Shown piece by piece: positions 9,194 through 18,214 of a stretch of 64,000 bases of DNA. Within the stretch, counting starts at the first letter, position 1; every line of letters begins with the position of its first letter. Under the pieces are notes generated by a model. It was given only the letters and a program-made list of their open reading frames with translations. It was not told the DNA's origin and made no database searches. The stretch is from Pseudarthrobacter oxydans (GTDB lineage Bacteria; Actinomycetota; Actinomycetes; Actinomycetales; Micrococcaceae), in assembly GCF_030812335.1 (NCBI RefSeq), contig NZ_JAUSSN010000005.1, positions 221,547 to 285,546 on the forward strand, in the 5' to 3' direction. Position numbers and translations under genes: made by a program.

Positions 9194-10000
9194 CTACTCC
9201 TTGGGCGTGGAGTTGGACCCTGAGGCGGGCCCGGAGGTGGGTGCCGAAACGCGGACCGGCGCCGGCTTGTTGCCCCGGCCGCGGGCCAGGGCGAGGCCGC
9301 CGAGGGCGAGGCCGCCGGCGCCGGCCACCAGCCCGGCCCAGCTGCGGGCCTGGGCGCCGTCGTCGCTCACCGCAGCGGCCCGGACCGTCTCCGTGGTGGT
9401 GTCCGCCGCGCTGGCGGCATGGGCGCCGTGACCGTCGGCCGCGGCAGCCGCCGTGACAGTCACGGACGGCGCCGGGGCCTTGAGGGAGTGCGGGTCCTGA
9501 CCCTCGGCGGGGAGCTCGGACCAGTCGGTCTGACCGACCTCGCAGTTCTGCAGGGTCGGGAAGAACAGGGTCTTCCCCGCGACGTCCGGCAGTTTCACCG
9601 AGAGCACCAGGGCATCGCGGAGGGCGGGTTCCAGCGGCGCCTTGGCCGTGTAGACGATCTGGCTGGTCCGCTTGGTGATGGAGGTCCCGTCCGCGAGTTT
9701 CTTCGGTTCCGCCAGCTGTTCCGTCACTCTCGCGGCGGTCCAGTTGGGGTTGACCGTGGGCTGCGCATCGTTGACTTCGGCGGGGAGGGTGATGGTCACC
9801 TTCGTCGTGCCGGACTCCTCGCAGCCGTGCGGGATGCCGAAGGTCAGCAGGGCGTAGGAGTTCGCGGTGGTCTTGTCCGGGGTGACACCGACGTGCGCCG
9901 AGGCGCCGGTAATCCCGGCGAGCATCAGGGCCGCGGTGCCGCCGGCCACAGCGGTGGCGGTGAGGGTGCGGCGCAGGAGGGAAGTGGATGCAGTTTTCAC
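9194..10000 (-). CDS. ycnI: YcnI-like copper-associated membrane protein (DUF1775)
   Basis: A Sec signal peptide of about 34 residues ends ...ASAHVGV, so the mature protein begins with His. In YcnI proteins this N-terminal His with a conserved Trp (here PNWTAARV) forms a monohistidine copper site. The DUF1775 beta-sandwich runs to about residue 180, followed by a disordered Ala/Thr/His stretch and a single C-terminal membrane helix (GLVAGAGGLALGGLALA) with a basic tail. It is exported and membrane anchored. The usual copC/copD partners are absent; an unknown membrane protein lies upstream. Function in copper handling is inferred from the family. Confidence 0.88.
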   Translation of the reverse strand: MKTASTSLLRRTLTATAVAGGTAALMLAGITGASAHVGVTPDKTTANSYALLTFGIPHGCEESGTTKVTITLPAEVNDAQPTVNPNWTAARVTEQLAEPKKLADGTSITKRTSQIVYTAKAPLEPALRDALVLSVKLPDVAGKTLFFPTLQNCEVGQTDWSELPAEGQDPHSLKAPAPSVTVTAAAAADGHGAHAASAADTTTETVRAAAVSDDGAQARSWAGLVAGAGGLALGGLALARGRGNKPAPVRVSAPTSGPASGSNSTPKE

Positions 10001-10133
10001 AGGGGTTGCCTTTCAGGCGTGCGCTGCCCAGCGGCGGGCGCACAAAGTGGGGAGGGTGGCGCGGCGGATGGTCCGGGCCCCAGAGGGGGCACAGGAGGTC
10101 AGGGCACAGGGGCGGCCGCGGCCGGGAAAGGAG

Positions 10134-10772
10134 TCAGGAAGGGACGACGACGGCGGGCGGCCCGCGGCGGCAATCGCGCCGGAGGTTCCGCCACGGCAGC
10201 GGCACGGACTCCGCCGGCCAGCCGGTGGCTGCCGTCACCGCGACGGCGTCGGGCGTCACCGGGGCTGGGAGCCGGAGCAGCGGGCGCAGCCACGCAGCCA
10301 GGGCCCACAGGGCAGCCTCGCCCCGGGCGAGGAGGACGGCGCAGAGCAGCGTTGCGAGGGCGTGGCCGGCCAGCATCAGCAGGGAAAGTCCGGGATCGAG
10401 TCCCGACGCCGCGAGCGGGCTGTCGATGGCCGCGAACGGAACCGGCCCGGCGTGGTGCGCGAGGTCGCCTGCCGGTCCGGACACTGCGCCGGCCGGGGCG
10501 GGGGAAAGAGCGGGGGCGCTGAAGGCCGTGAAGGCCTCGTGCAGCACGAGTTGTCCCGCGCCGAGCAAGCCGGCCAGGGCCGGGAGGTTCAGCTTCAGGC
10601 GGGTGGCGGTGGTGGAAGCCAGCCCGGTCAGTGCCAGCAGTGCCAGCAGGATGCCGGGGGAGGGCAGCTGTCCGCCGGCGAGCGTGTGTGCGCCTGCCGC
10701 GAGGGACAGGACGGTCAGTCCCACCATGGCAGAGCGGAGGGCGTGGAAGGGTGCACTGGCGGCTGTGCGCAC
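10134..10772 (-). CDS. Multi-pass membrane protein, unknown
   Basis: 212 residues with about four to five hydrophobic segments (for example GILLALLALTGLAS and LLMLAGHALATLLCAVLLA). Several His residues are in or near membrane segments (LVLHEAF, LAHHAG, LAGHAL). It lies 133 nt upstream of ycnI on the same strand, so it may be co-transcribed with it. The His placement and the neighbour suggest a metal-related role, but no family is recognised with certainty. Confidence 0.65.
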   Translation of the reverse strand: MRTAASAPFHALRSAMVGLTVLSLAAGAHTLAGGQLPSPGILLALLALTGLASTTATRLKLNLPALAGLLGAGQLVLHEAFTAFSAPALSPAPAGAVSGPAGDLAHHAGPVPFAAIDSPLAASGLDPGLSLLMLAGHALATLLCAVLLARGEAALWALAAWLRPLLRLPAPVTPDAVAVTAATGWPAESVPLPWRNLRRDCRRGPPAVVVPS

Positions 10773-10892
10773 GGAACACTCCCTTCACCGGCGGCGGTCA
10801 CGGTTGCACCCGCGGACGCGCTACCGGCTGCGGGCTGTCCCCTGATTCTACCGGCGAGTTCTACCGGGCTGCGAAAAGCGTCCCGGAAGGCG

Positions 10893-11033
10893 TCAGTCTG
10901 TCTCGGGCCCCGAGCAGAAGTGGCAGTCGTCCGGGCACGGTGCGTCGGCCGGGAAGTCCTCGAGACCGTCGCCGGTTCGTACGTCGGGCCAAAGTCCGGG
11001 GGCGCCGTTGGCCCGATCCTGCTGCAAAGTCAC
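10893..11033 (-). CDS. Possible small Cys-rich protein (46 aa)
   Basis: A short GTG-initiated frame preceded by AGGA six to seven bases upstream. It encodes an acidic 46-residue peptide ending with a cluster that includes APCPDDCHFCSGPETD, three Cys and one His in nine residues, which looks like a metal or redox site. No frame of similar quality overlaps it. It sits alone between the membrane protein and PEP synthase genes. This could be a real conserved small protein or a chance frame; homologues would decide. Confidence 0.42.
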   Translation of the reverse strand: MTLQQDRANGAPGLWPDVRTGDGLEDFPADAPCPDDCHFCSGPETD

Positions 11034-11221
11034 GTGGTGTCCTGAACGTCATTGGTGCGGAACGCTGATGGACCTTAGCTAACCGTGTGCAGGGCCGCCG
11101 CTCAATGGAGCAATTGACGGCGACACCGGGTCCGGCTTGTGCAGCCGTCCAGCGGGCGCTCGGGATTCCGGCGGCCCGGCGGCCCGGCGGCTGGCGGCGG
11201 AGGGGCTGCCGCAAGACAAAA

Positions 11222-11253
11222 GAGACACCCCGGTCCGAGGACCGGGGTGTCTC
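11222..11253 (-). terminator. Rho-independent terminator of ppsA
   Basis: A perfect 15-bp stem (11222-11236 with 11239-11253, arm GAGACACCCCGGTCC) with a two-base loop is followed on the minus strand by TTTTGTC. It lies about 50 nt past the ppsA stop. Confidence 0.85.
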
Positions 11254-11305
11254 CGCCGACGTGGTGTCAGTTCACCGCGTCAGCTGGCAGTGCAAGTTGA
11301 CCGCG

Positions 11306-13720
11306 TCAGCTGGCTGCCGCGCCGGCGGGGGCCGCCGTCGCGGGGGCCGCCGCGCCGGCGAGCCGGAGCCAGGTGTCCACCACGGTGTCGGGGTTCAGCG
11401 AGACGGAGTCGATGCCCTCGTCGACCAGCCATTCGGCGAAGTCCGCGTGGTCGCTGGGCCCCTGGCCGCAGATGCCCACGTACTTGCCGCGCGCCTTGCA
11501 GGCCTTGATGGCCATGCTCAGGAGCTTCTTGACGGCGGGGTCGCGCTCGTCGAAGCTGTTCGCGACGATGGCGGAGTCCCGGTCCAGGCCCAGGGTCAGC
11601 TGGGTCATGTCGTTGGAGCCGATCGAGAAGCCGTCGAAGTAGTCCAGGAACTCGTCGGCCAGCAGCGCGTTGGACGGCAGTTCGCACATCATGATGACCT
11701 CGAGGCCGTTTTCGCCGCGGCGCAGCCCGTTCTCGGCGAGCAGGTCGATGACGCCGCTGGCCTCGTCCAGGGTGCGCACGAACGGGATCATCAGCTTGAC
11801 GTTGGTCAGGCCCATCTCGTTGCGGACGAAGGACAGGGCCTCGCACTCCAGGTCGAAGCAGTCCCGGAAGGACGGCTCCAGGTACCGGGAGGCGCCGCGG
11901 AAGCCGATCATCGGGTTCTCTTCGTGCGGCTCGTAGGCGGGCCCGCCGATGAGGTTGGCGTACTCGTTGGACTTGAAGTCGGACATCCGCACGATCACCG
12001 GCTCCGGCGCGAACGCCGCGGCGATGGTCGCCACGCCTTCGGCCAGGCGCTTGATGTAGTAGTCGCGCGGGCTGGCGTAGGCGGCGATCCGTTCCCGGAT
12101 TTCCGCGATGACGTCGTCCGGCTGCTCGTCCAGGTTCAGCAGCGCCTTGGGGTGGATGCCGATCTGCCGGTTGATGATGAATTCCAGCCGGGCCAGGCCC
12201 ACGCCGTGGTTGGGCAGCTGCGCGAACGTGAAGGCCTGTTCGGGCGTGCCGACGTTCATCATGACCTTGACCGGGGCCTCGGGCAGCTGGGTGATTTCGG
12301 TTTCCTCGACGCTGAAGTCCAGGAGGCCCTCGTAGATGACGCCGGTTTCGCCGTCGGCGCAGGAGACGGTCACCTCGAGTCCGTCGGAGAGCACGTCGGT
12401 GGCGGCGCCGGTGCCGACGACGGCGGGAATCCCGAGTTCCCGGGCGATGATCGCCGCGTGGCAGGTGCGTCCGCCGCGGTTGGTCACGATGGCGGAGGCG
12501 CGCTTCATGATCGGTTCCCAGTCCGGGTCGGTCATGTCCGCGACGAGGACGTCGCCGGTCTTGAACGCGGCCATCTGGTCAATCGAGGTGAGGATGCGGA
12601 CCTTGCCGGCGCCGATGCGCTGGCCGATGGCGCGGCCCTCGACCAGGACTTTGCCGGAGCCGTTGAGGCGGAAGCGGCTCAGGCTGCCGGAGGTCCTGCG
12701 GGACTGCACGGTTTCCGGGCGGGCCTGCAGAATGTACAGGCCGCCGTCGATCCCGTCCTTGCCCCATTCGATGTCCATCGGGCGTCCGTAGTGGTTCTCG
12801 ATGGCGACGGCGTGGCGGGCGAGCTGCTCGACGTCGTCGTCCGTGAGGCTGAAGCGGTTCCGCAGGGAGGCCTCCACCGGCACGAAGTCAATGGTGTGGC
12901 CGATTTCGCGGTTGCTGGTGTAGGTCATCTGGAGCGCTTTTTCGCCCAGTCCGCGCTTGAGGATGGCCGGGCGGCCTGCCTCCAGGGCGGGCTTGTAGAC
13001 GTAGAACTCGTCCGGGTTGACGGCGCCCTGGACGACGGCCTCGCCGAGGCCGTAGGAGGAGGTGACGAAGACGGCGTCCTGGAACCCGGACTCGGTGTCC
13101 ATGGTGAACATAACGCCGGAGGCGCCGACGTCGGAACGGACCATGCGCTGGACGCCCGCCGAGAGCGCCACTTCGGCGTGCTCGAACTTGTGGTGCACCC
13201 GGTAGGCGATGGCCCGGTCGTTGTAGAGGGACGCGAAGACGTCCTTGATGGCCACCAGGATGTTCTCGATCCCGCGGACGTTCAGGAAGGTTTCCTGCTG
13301 CCCGGCGAAGGAGGCGTCGGGGAGGTCTTCCGCCGTGGCGCTGGAGCGCACGGCCCAGGAGAGGTCCTCGGAGCCGCCGTGCTTGTCCACCAGCGTCTGG
13401 TAGGAGGCGCGGATCTGCGCTTCGAAGTCCGGCAGGAAGGGCGTCTCGCGCATCAGCGCGCGGATTTCCTTGCCCGCGGCCGCGAGGGCCGTCACGTCGT
13501 CGGTGTCCAGGCCGACCAGCCGGTCGGCGATCTTCTGGTCCAGGCCGGAATCGGCTAGGAAGGTGCGGTAGGCGTCGGCCGTCGTGGCGAAGCCGTCGGG
13601 GACCTGGACGCCGGCAGACGTCAGGTTCTGCACCATCTCGCCGAGGGAGGCGTTTTTGCCGCCCACCCGGTCCAGGTCCTTGAGACCGAGTTCTGAGAAC
13701 CACAGGATGTCTGTCGTCAT
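11306..13720 (-). CDS. ppsA: Phosphoenolpyruvate synthase (pyruvate, water dikinase)
   Basis: Converts pyruvate and ATP to PEP, AMP and phosphate, a gluconeogenic step. The protein has 804 residues. The N-terminal ATP-grasp domain starts [20 protein letters not shown]. The phosphohistidine domain has [15 protein letters not shown] with His about 421. The PEP-binding TIM barrel ends with [18 protein letters not shown], including the catalytic Cys. The start at 13720 is chosen because AGGAGC lies eight bases upstream and it matches the family N-terminus; the frame extends upstream without support. Its regulator gene lies directly upstream on the same strand. Confidence 0.95.
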   Translation of the reverse strand: MTTDILWFSELGLKDLDRVGGKNASLGEMVQNLTSAGVQVPDGFATTADAYRTFLADSGLDQKIADRLVGLDTDDVTALAAAGKEIRALMRETPFLPDFEAQIRASYQTLVDKHGGSEDLSWAVRSSATAEDLPDASFAGQQETFLNVRGIENILVAIKDVFASLYNDRAIAYRVHHKFEHAEVALSAGVQRMVRSDVGASGVMFTMDTESGFQDAVFVTSSYGLGEAVVQGAVNPDEFYVYKPALEAGRPAILKRGLGEKALQMTYTSNREIGHTIDFVPVEASLRNRFSLTDDDVEQLARHAVAIENHYGRPMDIEWGKDGIDGGLYILQARPETVQSRRTSGSLSRFRLNGSGKVLVEGRAIGQRIGAGKVRILTSIDQMAAFKTGDVLVADMTDPDWEPIMKRASAIVTNRGGRTCHAAIIARELGIPAVVGTGAATDVLSDGLEVTVSCADGETGVIYEGLLDFSVEETEITQLPEAPVKVMMNVGTPEQAFTFAQLPNHGVGLARLEFIINRQIGIHPKALLNLDEQPDDVIAEIRERIAAYASPRDYYIKRLAEGVATIAAAFAPEPVIVRMSDFKSNEYANLIGGPAYEPHEENPMIGFRGASRYLEPSFRDCFDLECEALSFVRNEMGLTNVKLMIPFVRTLDEASGVIDLLAENGLRRGENGLEVIMMCELPSNALLADEFLDYFDGFSIGSNDMTQLTLGLDRDSAIVANSFDERDPAVKKLLSMAIKACKARGKYVGICGQGPSDHADFAEWLVDEGIDSVSLNPDTVVDTWLRLAGAAAPATAAPAGAAAS

Positions 13721-13842
13721 GGTTGCTGCTCCTTTGCAGATGATGGCATGGGGTATCGCTGCCCCGCGTGGGGCGATCGCCGGTTGATGGGCGCAAGTCT
13801 TGTCCACAGTGACAGGTCTAGGCCGGTGTTTCCACATGATGT

Positions 13843-13865
13843 GGTCCACGCAACACTTGTGGACC
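13843..13865. promoter_or_regulatory. Inverted repeat upstream of ppsA
   Basis: GGTCCAC and GTGGACC form perfect 7-bp arms around a 9-nt spacer, between the end of the regulator gene and ppsA, about 125 bp before the ppsA start. Related TCCACA words lie nearby (13803, 13831). It could be an operator for ppsA or a weak terminator for the upstream gene. Confidence 0.35.
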
Positions 13866-13872
13866 CGGTGTC

Positions 13873-14691
13873 CTAGTGCTTGAGGTTCATTTTTTGGAGG
13901 ATGGTGGCGGCCATTTCCTCCACGGAGACGCTGGCTGAGTTGAGGTACGGGATCCCGTGGGACACGTACAGCCGCTCGGCGCTGCGCAGCTCAAAGCCGC
14001 ACTGCCGCAGCGACGCGTAGGGCGAGCCCCGGCGGCGTTCGGTGCGGACCTGGCTCAGGCGCAGGGGATTGGTGGTGAGGCCGAAACACTTTGAAACAAA
14101 CGGCCGCAGCGGCCTGGGGAGCCCTTCGCGTTCAAAGTCCTCGTCCACCAGGGGGAAGTTCGCGGCGAAGATGCCGTGCTGCAGCGCCAGGTACATGGTG
14201 GTGGGGGTTTTGCCGCAGCGGGACGGGGCCACCAGGATGACCTGGGCCTTTTCGAGCGCGCGCAGGCTCTGGCCGTCGTCGTGCTCCATGGCGTATTCGA
14301 CGGCGGCCATCCGGGACTGGTAGCGGGCGGCGTTGCCCAGTCCGTGGGCGCGGCCCGGTTCCCCGCTGGCCTCGGTGCCCAGTGCCTGTTCCAACAGCCC
14401 GACGTGGGTTCCGATGAGGTCCACGATGATCCCGTCGCAGGTGCCCAGGGTCTGGCGGATGTCGCTGCCGACGGCGGTGGAGAAGACGATGGGCTGCAGA
14501 CCGGTGGCGGCCCGGTGGTCGATCACCTTGACGACGGCCCGGGCCTGGTCGGCGGTGGTGATGAAGGGGATCGTGATGCGGTCAAACTCGGTCGCGGGGA
14601 ACTGCGTCAGCAGGGTGTTGCCGAGCGTTTCAGCGGTGATGCCCGTACTGTCCGAAAGGAAGTAGACCGGGCGGGGAGCGTCATTGGTCAT
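13873..14691 (-). CDS. ppsR: PEP synthase regulatory kinase/pyrophosphorylase (PSRP, DUF299)
   Basis: A bifunctional enzyme that phosphorylates a Thr of PEP synthase with ADP to inactivate it, and reverses this with phosphate. It has 272 residues with the family opening [17 protein letters not shown] and the P-loop-like [17 protein letters not shown] followed by AANFPLV. It sits just upstream of ppsA on the same strand (152 nt gap), as expected for a regulator-target pair. Starts at ATG 14691 or GTG 14706 are both possible and neither has a clear Shine-Dalgarno; ATG is preferred. Confidence 0.92.
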   Translation of the reverse strand: MTNDAPRPVYFLSDSTGITAETLGNTLLTQFPATEFDRITIPFITTADQARAVVKVIDHRAATGLQPIVFSTAVGSDIRQTLGTCDGIIVDLIGTHVGLLEQALGTEASGEPGRAHGLGNAARYQSRMAAVEYAMEHDDGQSLRALEKAQVILVAPSRCGKTPTTMYLALQHGIFAANFPLVDEDFEREGLPRPLRPFVSKCFGLTTNPLRLSQVRTERRRGSPYASLRQCGFELRSAERLYVSHGIPYLNSASVSVEEMAATILQKMNLKH

Positions 14692-14807
14692 AAACGCATT
14701 GTGCACCAGTGCGGGCCCCGGGTTCTTCCATGACGCACCCGACGGGCGCCCCGCGCGGGCGGGGCGGCGGGGAGTAGGCTGTGTCCCACGTCACCAAAGG
14801 AGCCCAG

Positions 14808-15011
14808 ATGAGCTACAAATACCGGACCGTCAAAGTCCGCGGCACGGACCTGGTCGGAACCATTGCCCGCAGGCACGGCGGGGCGCCCGAAATCTATGAA
14901 ACCTCGAAGGATCCGAGCACGTCCGTCGTTCCCGTGTTCTTTCCGGAAACGGGGGAGATCCGCTTTTTCGACCGGACGGTGCTGGAGGACGTGGTGAGCC
15001 CGGCGGGTTAA
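14808..15011 (+). CDS. Small protein of unknown function (67 aa)
   Basis: A compact frame with a strong ribosome site (AAAGGAG seven bases before ATG). The product is 67 residues, mixed charged and hydrophobic, beginning MSYKYRTVKVRGTDLVG, with neither signal peptide nor membrane segment. It is divergent from ppsR with about 115 nt between starts, so the promoters are back to back. No family is recognised. Confidence 0.75.
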   Translation: MSYKYRTVKVRGTDLVGTIARRHGGAPEIYETSKDPSTSVVPVFFPETGEIRFFDRTVLEDVVSPAG

Positions 15012-15366
15012 GCGCTGCCGCGAATTTCCCAGGAGCGGGCCCGGAATTCGAAACACGTGAACGCATAAACCACTAGGGCCGAATTTTCAAGTCAATTGAT
15101 GCCTATTGCCCGCTAAAGCTATGGCGTTTAGTCTTGCGTTGGGATCTGGCCCGGGCATCTTTCTGGGGAGAGACCATTTCGGTGTTCCGATCGAGTTGGA
15201 TTCCGCAAAGGCTGGCTCCATGGTCTCAAAACGATGGAGCCAGCTGCAGGAATCTTCGGCCCGGGTGGGACATTTGTCTGAACCCTTCGATGGGGAGCTG
15301 CGCGCCGTTCCCGCAGCACTCACATCGGTCATCACTCGTCCAGGCGCTTCGGCGAGGGCACGACAC
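15012..15366. other. Non-coding stretch, lower G+C
   Basis: Frames on both strands overlap here but none has a convincing ribosome site, codon bias or motif. Base composition is visibly less G+C rich than on either side. No hairpin or repeat stands out. Confidence 0.4.
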
Positions 15367-15546
15367 TCAAGCGGGACTGCACCACTCCAGGCCCTGCTGT
15401 GGACGGTCGCTGTTGGGGCACTGGGAGTCACTGCACTTGGCCGGAACCGTTATAAATTTCTTCGCCCGGTCACCCAACGAGGTGGATTCCACTTTTCGGT
15501 TGATTGTTTTGGCGCCGCAGTGGTCGCACGTCCATGCATCTGGCAT
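15367..15546 (-). CDS. Possible zinc-ribbon small protein (59 aa)
   Basis: ATG at 15546 is preceded by GGGGGGA four to five bases upstream. The 59-residue product opens MPDAWTCDHCGAKTINRK and continues ...AKCSDSQCPNSDR, giving a CxxC pair and a CxxxxC pair about 30 residues apart, as in small zinc ribbons. It stands alone in a lower-G+C gap. Plausible but unsupported by context. Confidence 0.45.
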   Translation of the reverse strand: MPDAWTCDHCGAKTINRKVESTSLGDRAKKFITVPAKCSDSQCPNSDRPQQGLEWCSPA

Positions 15547-15866
15547 TTTTCCCCCCGGTCTCAATTAGAGGCAGCTGCCCCGGATTGAAAGCTTAGGGTC
15601 GCCATGGCTGGTAGGGAATGGCTGGGAGCCGGTAATCCCATAAAACTGCAGAACCTCCGTCGCGAAGATAGTGCGTGAGGTGCGGGAAACCGAACATTTC
15701 CAAAATGGCAACCGAAAATTCGCGGCAACTACAACTGCTTCCAGGCAGCAGAAGGGACCCGGAATACGGCGAGGCTGGATCACCCAGCCCCGCCGGCAGA
15801 CGTGGCGGGGAGGGAGGGCCCGAATTGGCTGGGCGTAGGGTGGAAGGTAGACGAAAGGAACACTTC
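15547..15866. other. Intergenic region upstream of the PfpI gene
   Basis: Longer frames on the minus strand (to 15883) lack ribosome sites and protein-like composition. The region should hold the promoter of the PfpI gene at 15867; GAAAGGAA at about 15852-15859 is its ribosome site. No repeat seen. Confidence 0.4.
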
Positions 15867-16643
15867 ATGAAGAAAATCCTCATGGTACTGACCAGCGTTT
15901 CCGAGATCGGCGATACCGGAGAGAAGACAGGCTACAACGTCGCCGAAGCTGCACATCCCTGGAAGGTCTTCAAGGATTCCGGGCATTTCGTCGACTTCGC
16001 CTCCATCCAGGGCGGCCAGCCCCCGCGCGACGTGGTGGACCCGGAAGATCCCATCCAGGTCGCCTTCACGGAGGACGAGACCACGCGCGCCGGTCTCTAC
16101 AACACTGCCCGCGTCGACGTCGTTGATCCCGATCAGTACGACGCCGTCTACCTCGTGGGCGGCCACGGCACGATGTGGGACTTCCCGGACAGCGAAGGCT
16201 TGCAGAATCTCGTGGCCAGCGTCTACAACGCCGGCGGCTTGGTGGGCGCGGTCTGCCACGGACCGGCCGGCCTGCTCAACGTGGAATTGGCAAACGGGTT
16301 CCGCCTCGTCGAGGGCCGGAAGGTGGCCGCCTTCACCAACGAAGAGGAGGTTGCCGCAGGGAAGGACAAGGTCATCCCGTTCTTCCTGGCAGACCGGCTT
16401 GAGGAACAGGGCGCCACCCACGTCTTCGCTGATGTCTTTGAGGAGAAGGTCGTGGTTGACGAGCGGCTGGTCACCGGCCAGAACCCGGCCTCAGCCGCCG
16501 GCGTGGCCAAGGAGATGGAGAAGCTCTTCGCACAGGTCATCCACCAGGAAAAAGCCGAGGAACAGCACGACACGGAGGCTCTGCGCGCCGAGAAGGACGC
16601 CGAGAAAAACGCCAAGAAGGCTGCCGCGGAAGCGGAGCACTAA
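15867..16643 (+). CDS. DJ-1/PfpI family protein (HchA-like type 1 glutamine amidotransferase fold)
   Basis: 258 residues. The nucleophile elbow GAVCHGPAGLL places Cys at 130 next to His131, with the conserved LVGGHGTMWDFPD loop at about 96-107. Proteins of this subgroup include chaperone/deglycase Hsp31 (HchA) and stress-induced hydrolases. The last 35 residues form a highly charged, Lys/Glu/Ala-rich tail beyond the usual domain end. ATG 15867 is preferred over upstream in-frame starts because of GAAAGGAA and the family start MKKILMVLTS. A terminator follows at 16661. Exact activity is uncertain. Confidence 0.88.
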   Translation: MKKILMVLTSVSEIGDTGEKTGYNVAEAAHPWKVFKDSGHFVDFASIQGGQPPRDVVDPEDPIQVAFTEDETTRAGLYNTARVDVVDPDQYDAVYLVGGHGTMWDFPDSEGLQNLVASVYNAGGLVGAVCHGPAGLLNVELANGFRLVEGRKVAAFTNEEEVAAGKDKVIPFFLADRLEEQGATHVFADVFEEKVVVDERLVTGQNPASAAGVAKEMEKLFAQVIHQEKAEEQHDTEALRAEKDAEKNAKKAAAEAEH

Positions 16644-16660
16644 CACCAGCAGCGCACTGA

Positions 16661-16698
16661 AACTGGCGGCCACCCCGACGACGGGGCGGCCGCCAGTT
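16661..16698 (+). terminator. Terminator hairpin between convergent genes
   Basis: An 11-bp outer stem (16661-16671 with 16688-16698) encloses a second short stem of CCCCG with CGGGG. It follows the PfpI gene stop by 17 nt and could serve both convergent genes. Confidence 0.7.
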
Positions 16699-16746
16699 CT
16701 CGTCTGTGCGCCGCAGGCAGACTGTGCAATGCATCGCCGGCCTGCT

Positions 16747-17913
16747 TCAGGTTTCGCGCTTCACGCCCGCGTCCGTGCCTGCAGCCTGCAACCATGTAGT
16801 GAGGACCCCGCAGGCGAGCTCAAGGTTTCCCATCTGGCAGTGCTGGTCGGCCCGCTCGGCTCGGGTGAACATGCGCGTCGTGACGCTGCGGGCGGCCGTG
16901 AGCGCTTGGGCCTGCGCTCGGGTCAGTGCCGGCGGTTGGAAGGCGTCGTGCTCGCCGCACATCAGCAGCACATCCTGGTTCACCCGGCCGCTGTCCAGGT
17001 GCTCGGCGTTCATGCCCAGGAACCACTCGGCGGCGTCGGCCGGATCGTCGCTGTCGAGCATGTAAAGGACCTGATTGACCACAACGCGCAGGGTCGGGAA
17101 CAGCCGGGCACGGGTGCGCACGCTCCAGCGCATGAAGCGCCGGTGCCGCACCATCATGCGGACCGGGCTGCGCAGCGCGGGTGGGAGCCTGTAAAGCCAG
17201 TCGTACACCGGCGGCCAAGCCACGACACTGTGGACGCGGGGCTCACGTCCCGCGGCACGCAACGCCCAGTACCCACCCATCGAGATGCCGACCAGGGCGG
17301 CCCGATCGAGGCGGAAGTGGTCCAACACCGCCCCGACCGGCTTTTCCCAGTCGTGGTCGAACGTGAGTCCGTTCAACGTCCGCGCCCCACCCTGGCCCGG
17401 GCCCTCGAAGGCAATCACGTCGAAACCGGCGGCAGCGATACGCTGACAGATGGGGAAGAACTCTTCGATCAGGGAGTCGAACCCGCCGTGCAGCAGCACC
17501 GTGTCGCCCGTTGGTGTCCCGGCCGCCGGCAGCGAGTAGGCCGGCAGTGTCCCGCCGGCATAGGGGATCTCGTGACGGGCGATGGCAGTATCGGCGAAAG
17601 CGGTGTCGAAGAGCTCCCGATAGCGGCGGTAGCGATTCGATTTCTCCGCCGACCGTGGCGGTGTGAAGAATTCCGCGACCCTCTCATAACCCGCCGCCTG
17701 CCGGGGCCGGGCCTCGGCGGCCGCCCGGCTCGATAAGGCCTCGAACACGGTGACACAGTCAGCCATCGACCGTACGTGTGCCGCGGCGTCGACGAGCTCA
17801 TGGCGGTCGGCGAAGCCCAGCGCATATGCCCGGTTGAGTTGGTAGTTGATGAAGTCCCGCCGATGGAACCGGTCGAACCCCACCGGCAGAGCCACAAGCT
17901 CGCGAGCGCCCAT
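16747..17913 (-). CDS. Alpha/beta hydrolase
   Basis: 388 residues. The oxyanion HGG motif is at 142-144, the nucleophile Ser211 in GISMGG, the likely acid in LLMCGEHD and the likely base His in ADQHCQMG, giving a complete triad. A long helical N-terminal cap (about 110 residues) places it near the FrsA/DUF1100-like esterases. No signal peptide, so cytoplasmic. It is convergent with the PfpI gene and lies immediately outside the left end of the tRNA-Ser island. Substrate unknown. Confidence 0.85.
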   Translation of the reverse strand: MGARELVALPVGFDRFHRRDFINYQLNRAYALGFADRHELVDAAAHVRSMADCVTVFEALSSRAAAEARPRQAAGYERVAEFFTPPRSAEKSNRYRRYRELFDTAFADTAIARHEIPYAGGTLPAYSLPAAGTPTGDTVLLHGGFDSLIEEFFPICQRIAAAGFDVIAFEGPGQGGARTLNGLTFDHDWEKPVGAVLDHFRLDRAALVGISMGGYWALRAAGREPRVHSVVAWPPVYDWLYRLPPALRSPVRMMVRHRRFMRWSVRTRARLFPTLRVVVNQVLYMLDSDDPADAAEWFLGMNAEHLDSGRVNQDVLLMCGEHDAFQPPALTRAQAQALTAARSVTTRMFTRAERADQHCQMGNLELACGVLTTWLQAAGTDAGVKRET

Positions 17914-17970
17914 GTCGCCAGCGTACTCCCGGAGTGGCGGGCGCAGTTTCGGGGCAAAACAAAACCCCCA

Positions 17971-18032
17971 CTTCCCTTGTTTTATAAGGGAAGCAGGGCC
18001 TCGCTACTTGGCGGTGACGGTGGGATTTGAAC
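17971..18032 (-). repeat. Left attachment-like repeat: truncated 3' end of tRNA-Ser plus terminator
   Basis: This 62-nt segment matches 27312-27373 at 55 of 62 positions without gaps. The last 25 nt (18008-18032) are identical to the 3' end of the intact tRNA-Ser gene, and the first part is a decayed form of its terminator hairpin (CTTCCCTT/AAGGGAAG, 17971-17993). Beyond 18032 the tRNA sequence stops abruptly. This is the signature left by integration of an element into a tRNA 3' end. Confidence 0.85.
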
Positions 18033-18214
18033 TTTCGCAGTAAGTCAGGCGACAGAGCAAAATCGTTGATCTGACGCGCTTTATGGGTTGCTGTAAGCGG
18101 TGCGGACAAGTTTGGTCGTAGGTTGAGTAGGTGCCCCAGGTTCCTAGTACGTGGAGCCCCCGGTTCTCCGATCCTCTACTGGGACGGTGCCTCGAATCAG
18201 CTAACGTCGACTGC

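Noticed and set aside
11087..13558. Long open frame antisense to ppsA (over 800 codons)
   Set aside because: It mirrors the ppsA coding strand, has GC-skew-driven composition and no recognisable motif, while ppsA is certain.
15106..15588. 160-codon frame on the plus strand in the low-G+C gap
   Set aside because: No ribosome site, no domain, and it overlaps a better small candidate on the other strand.
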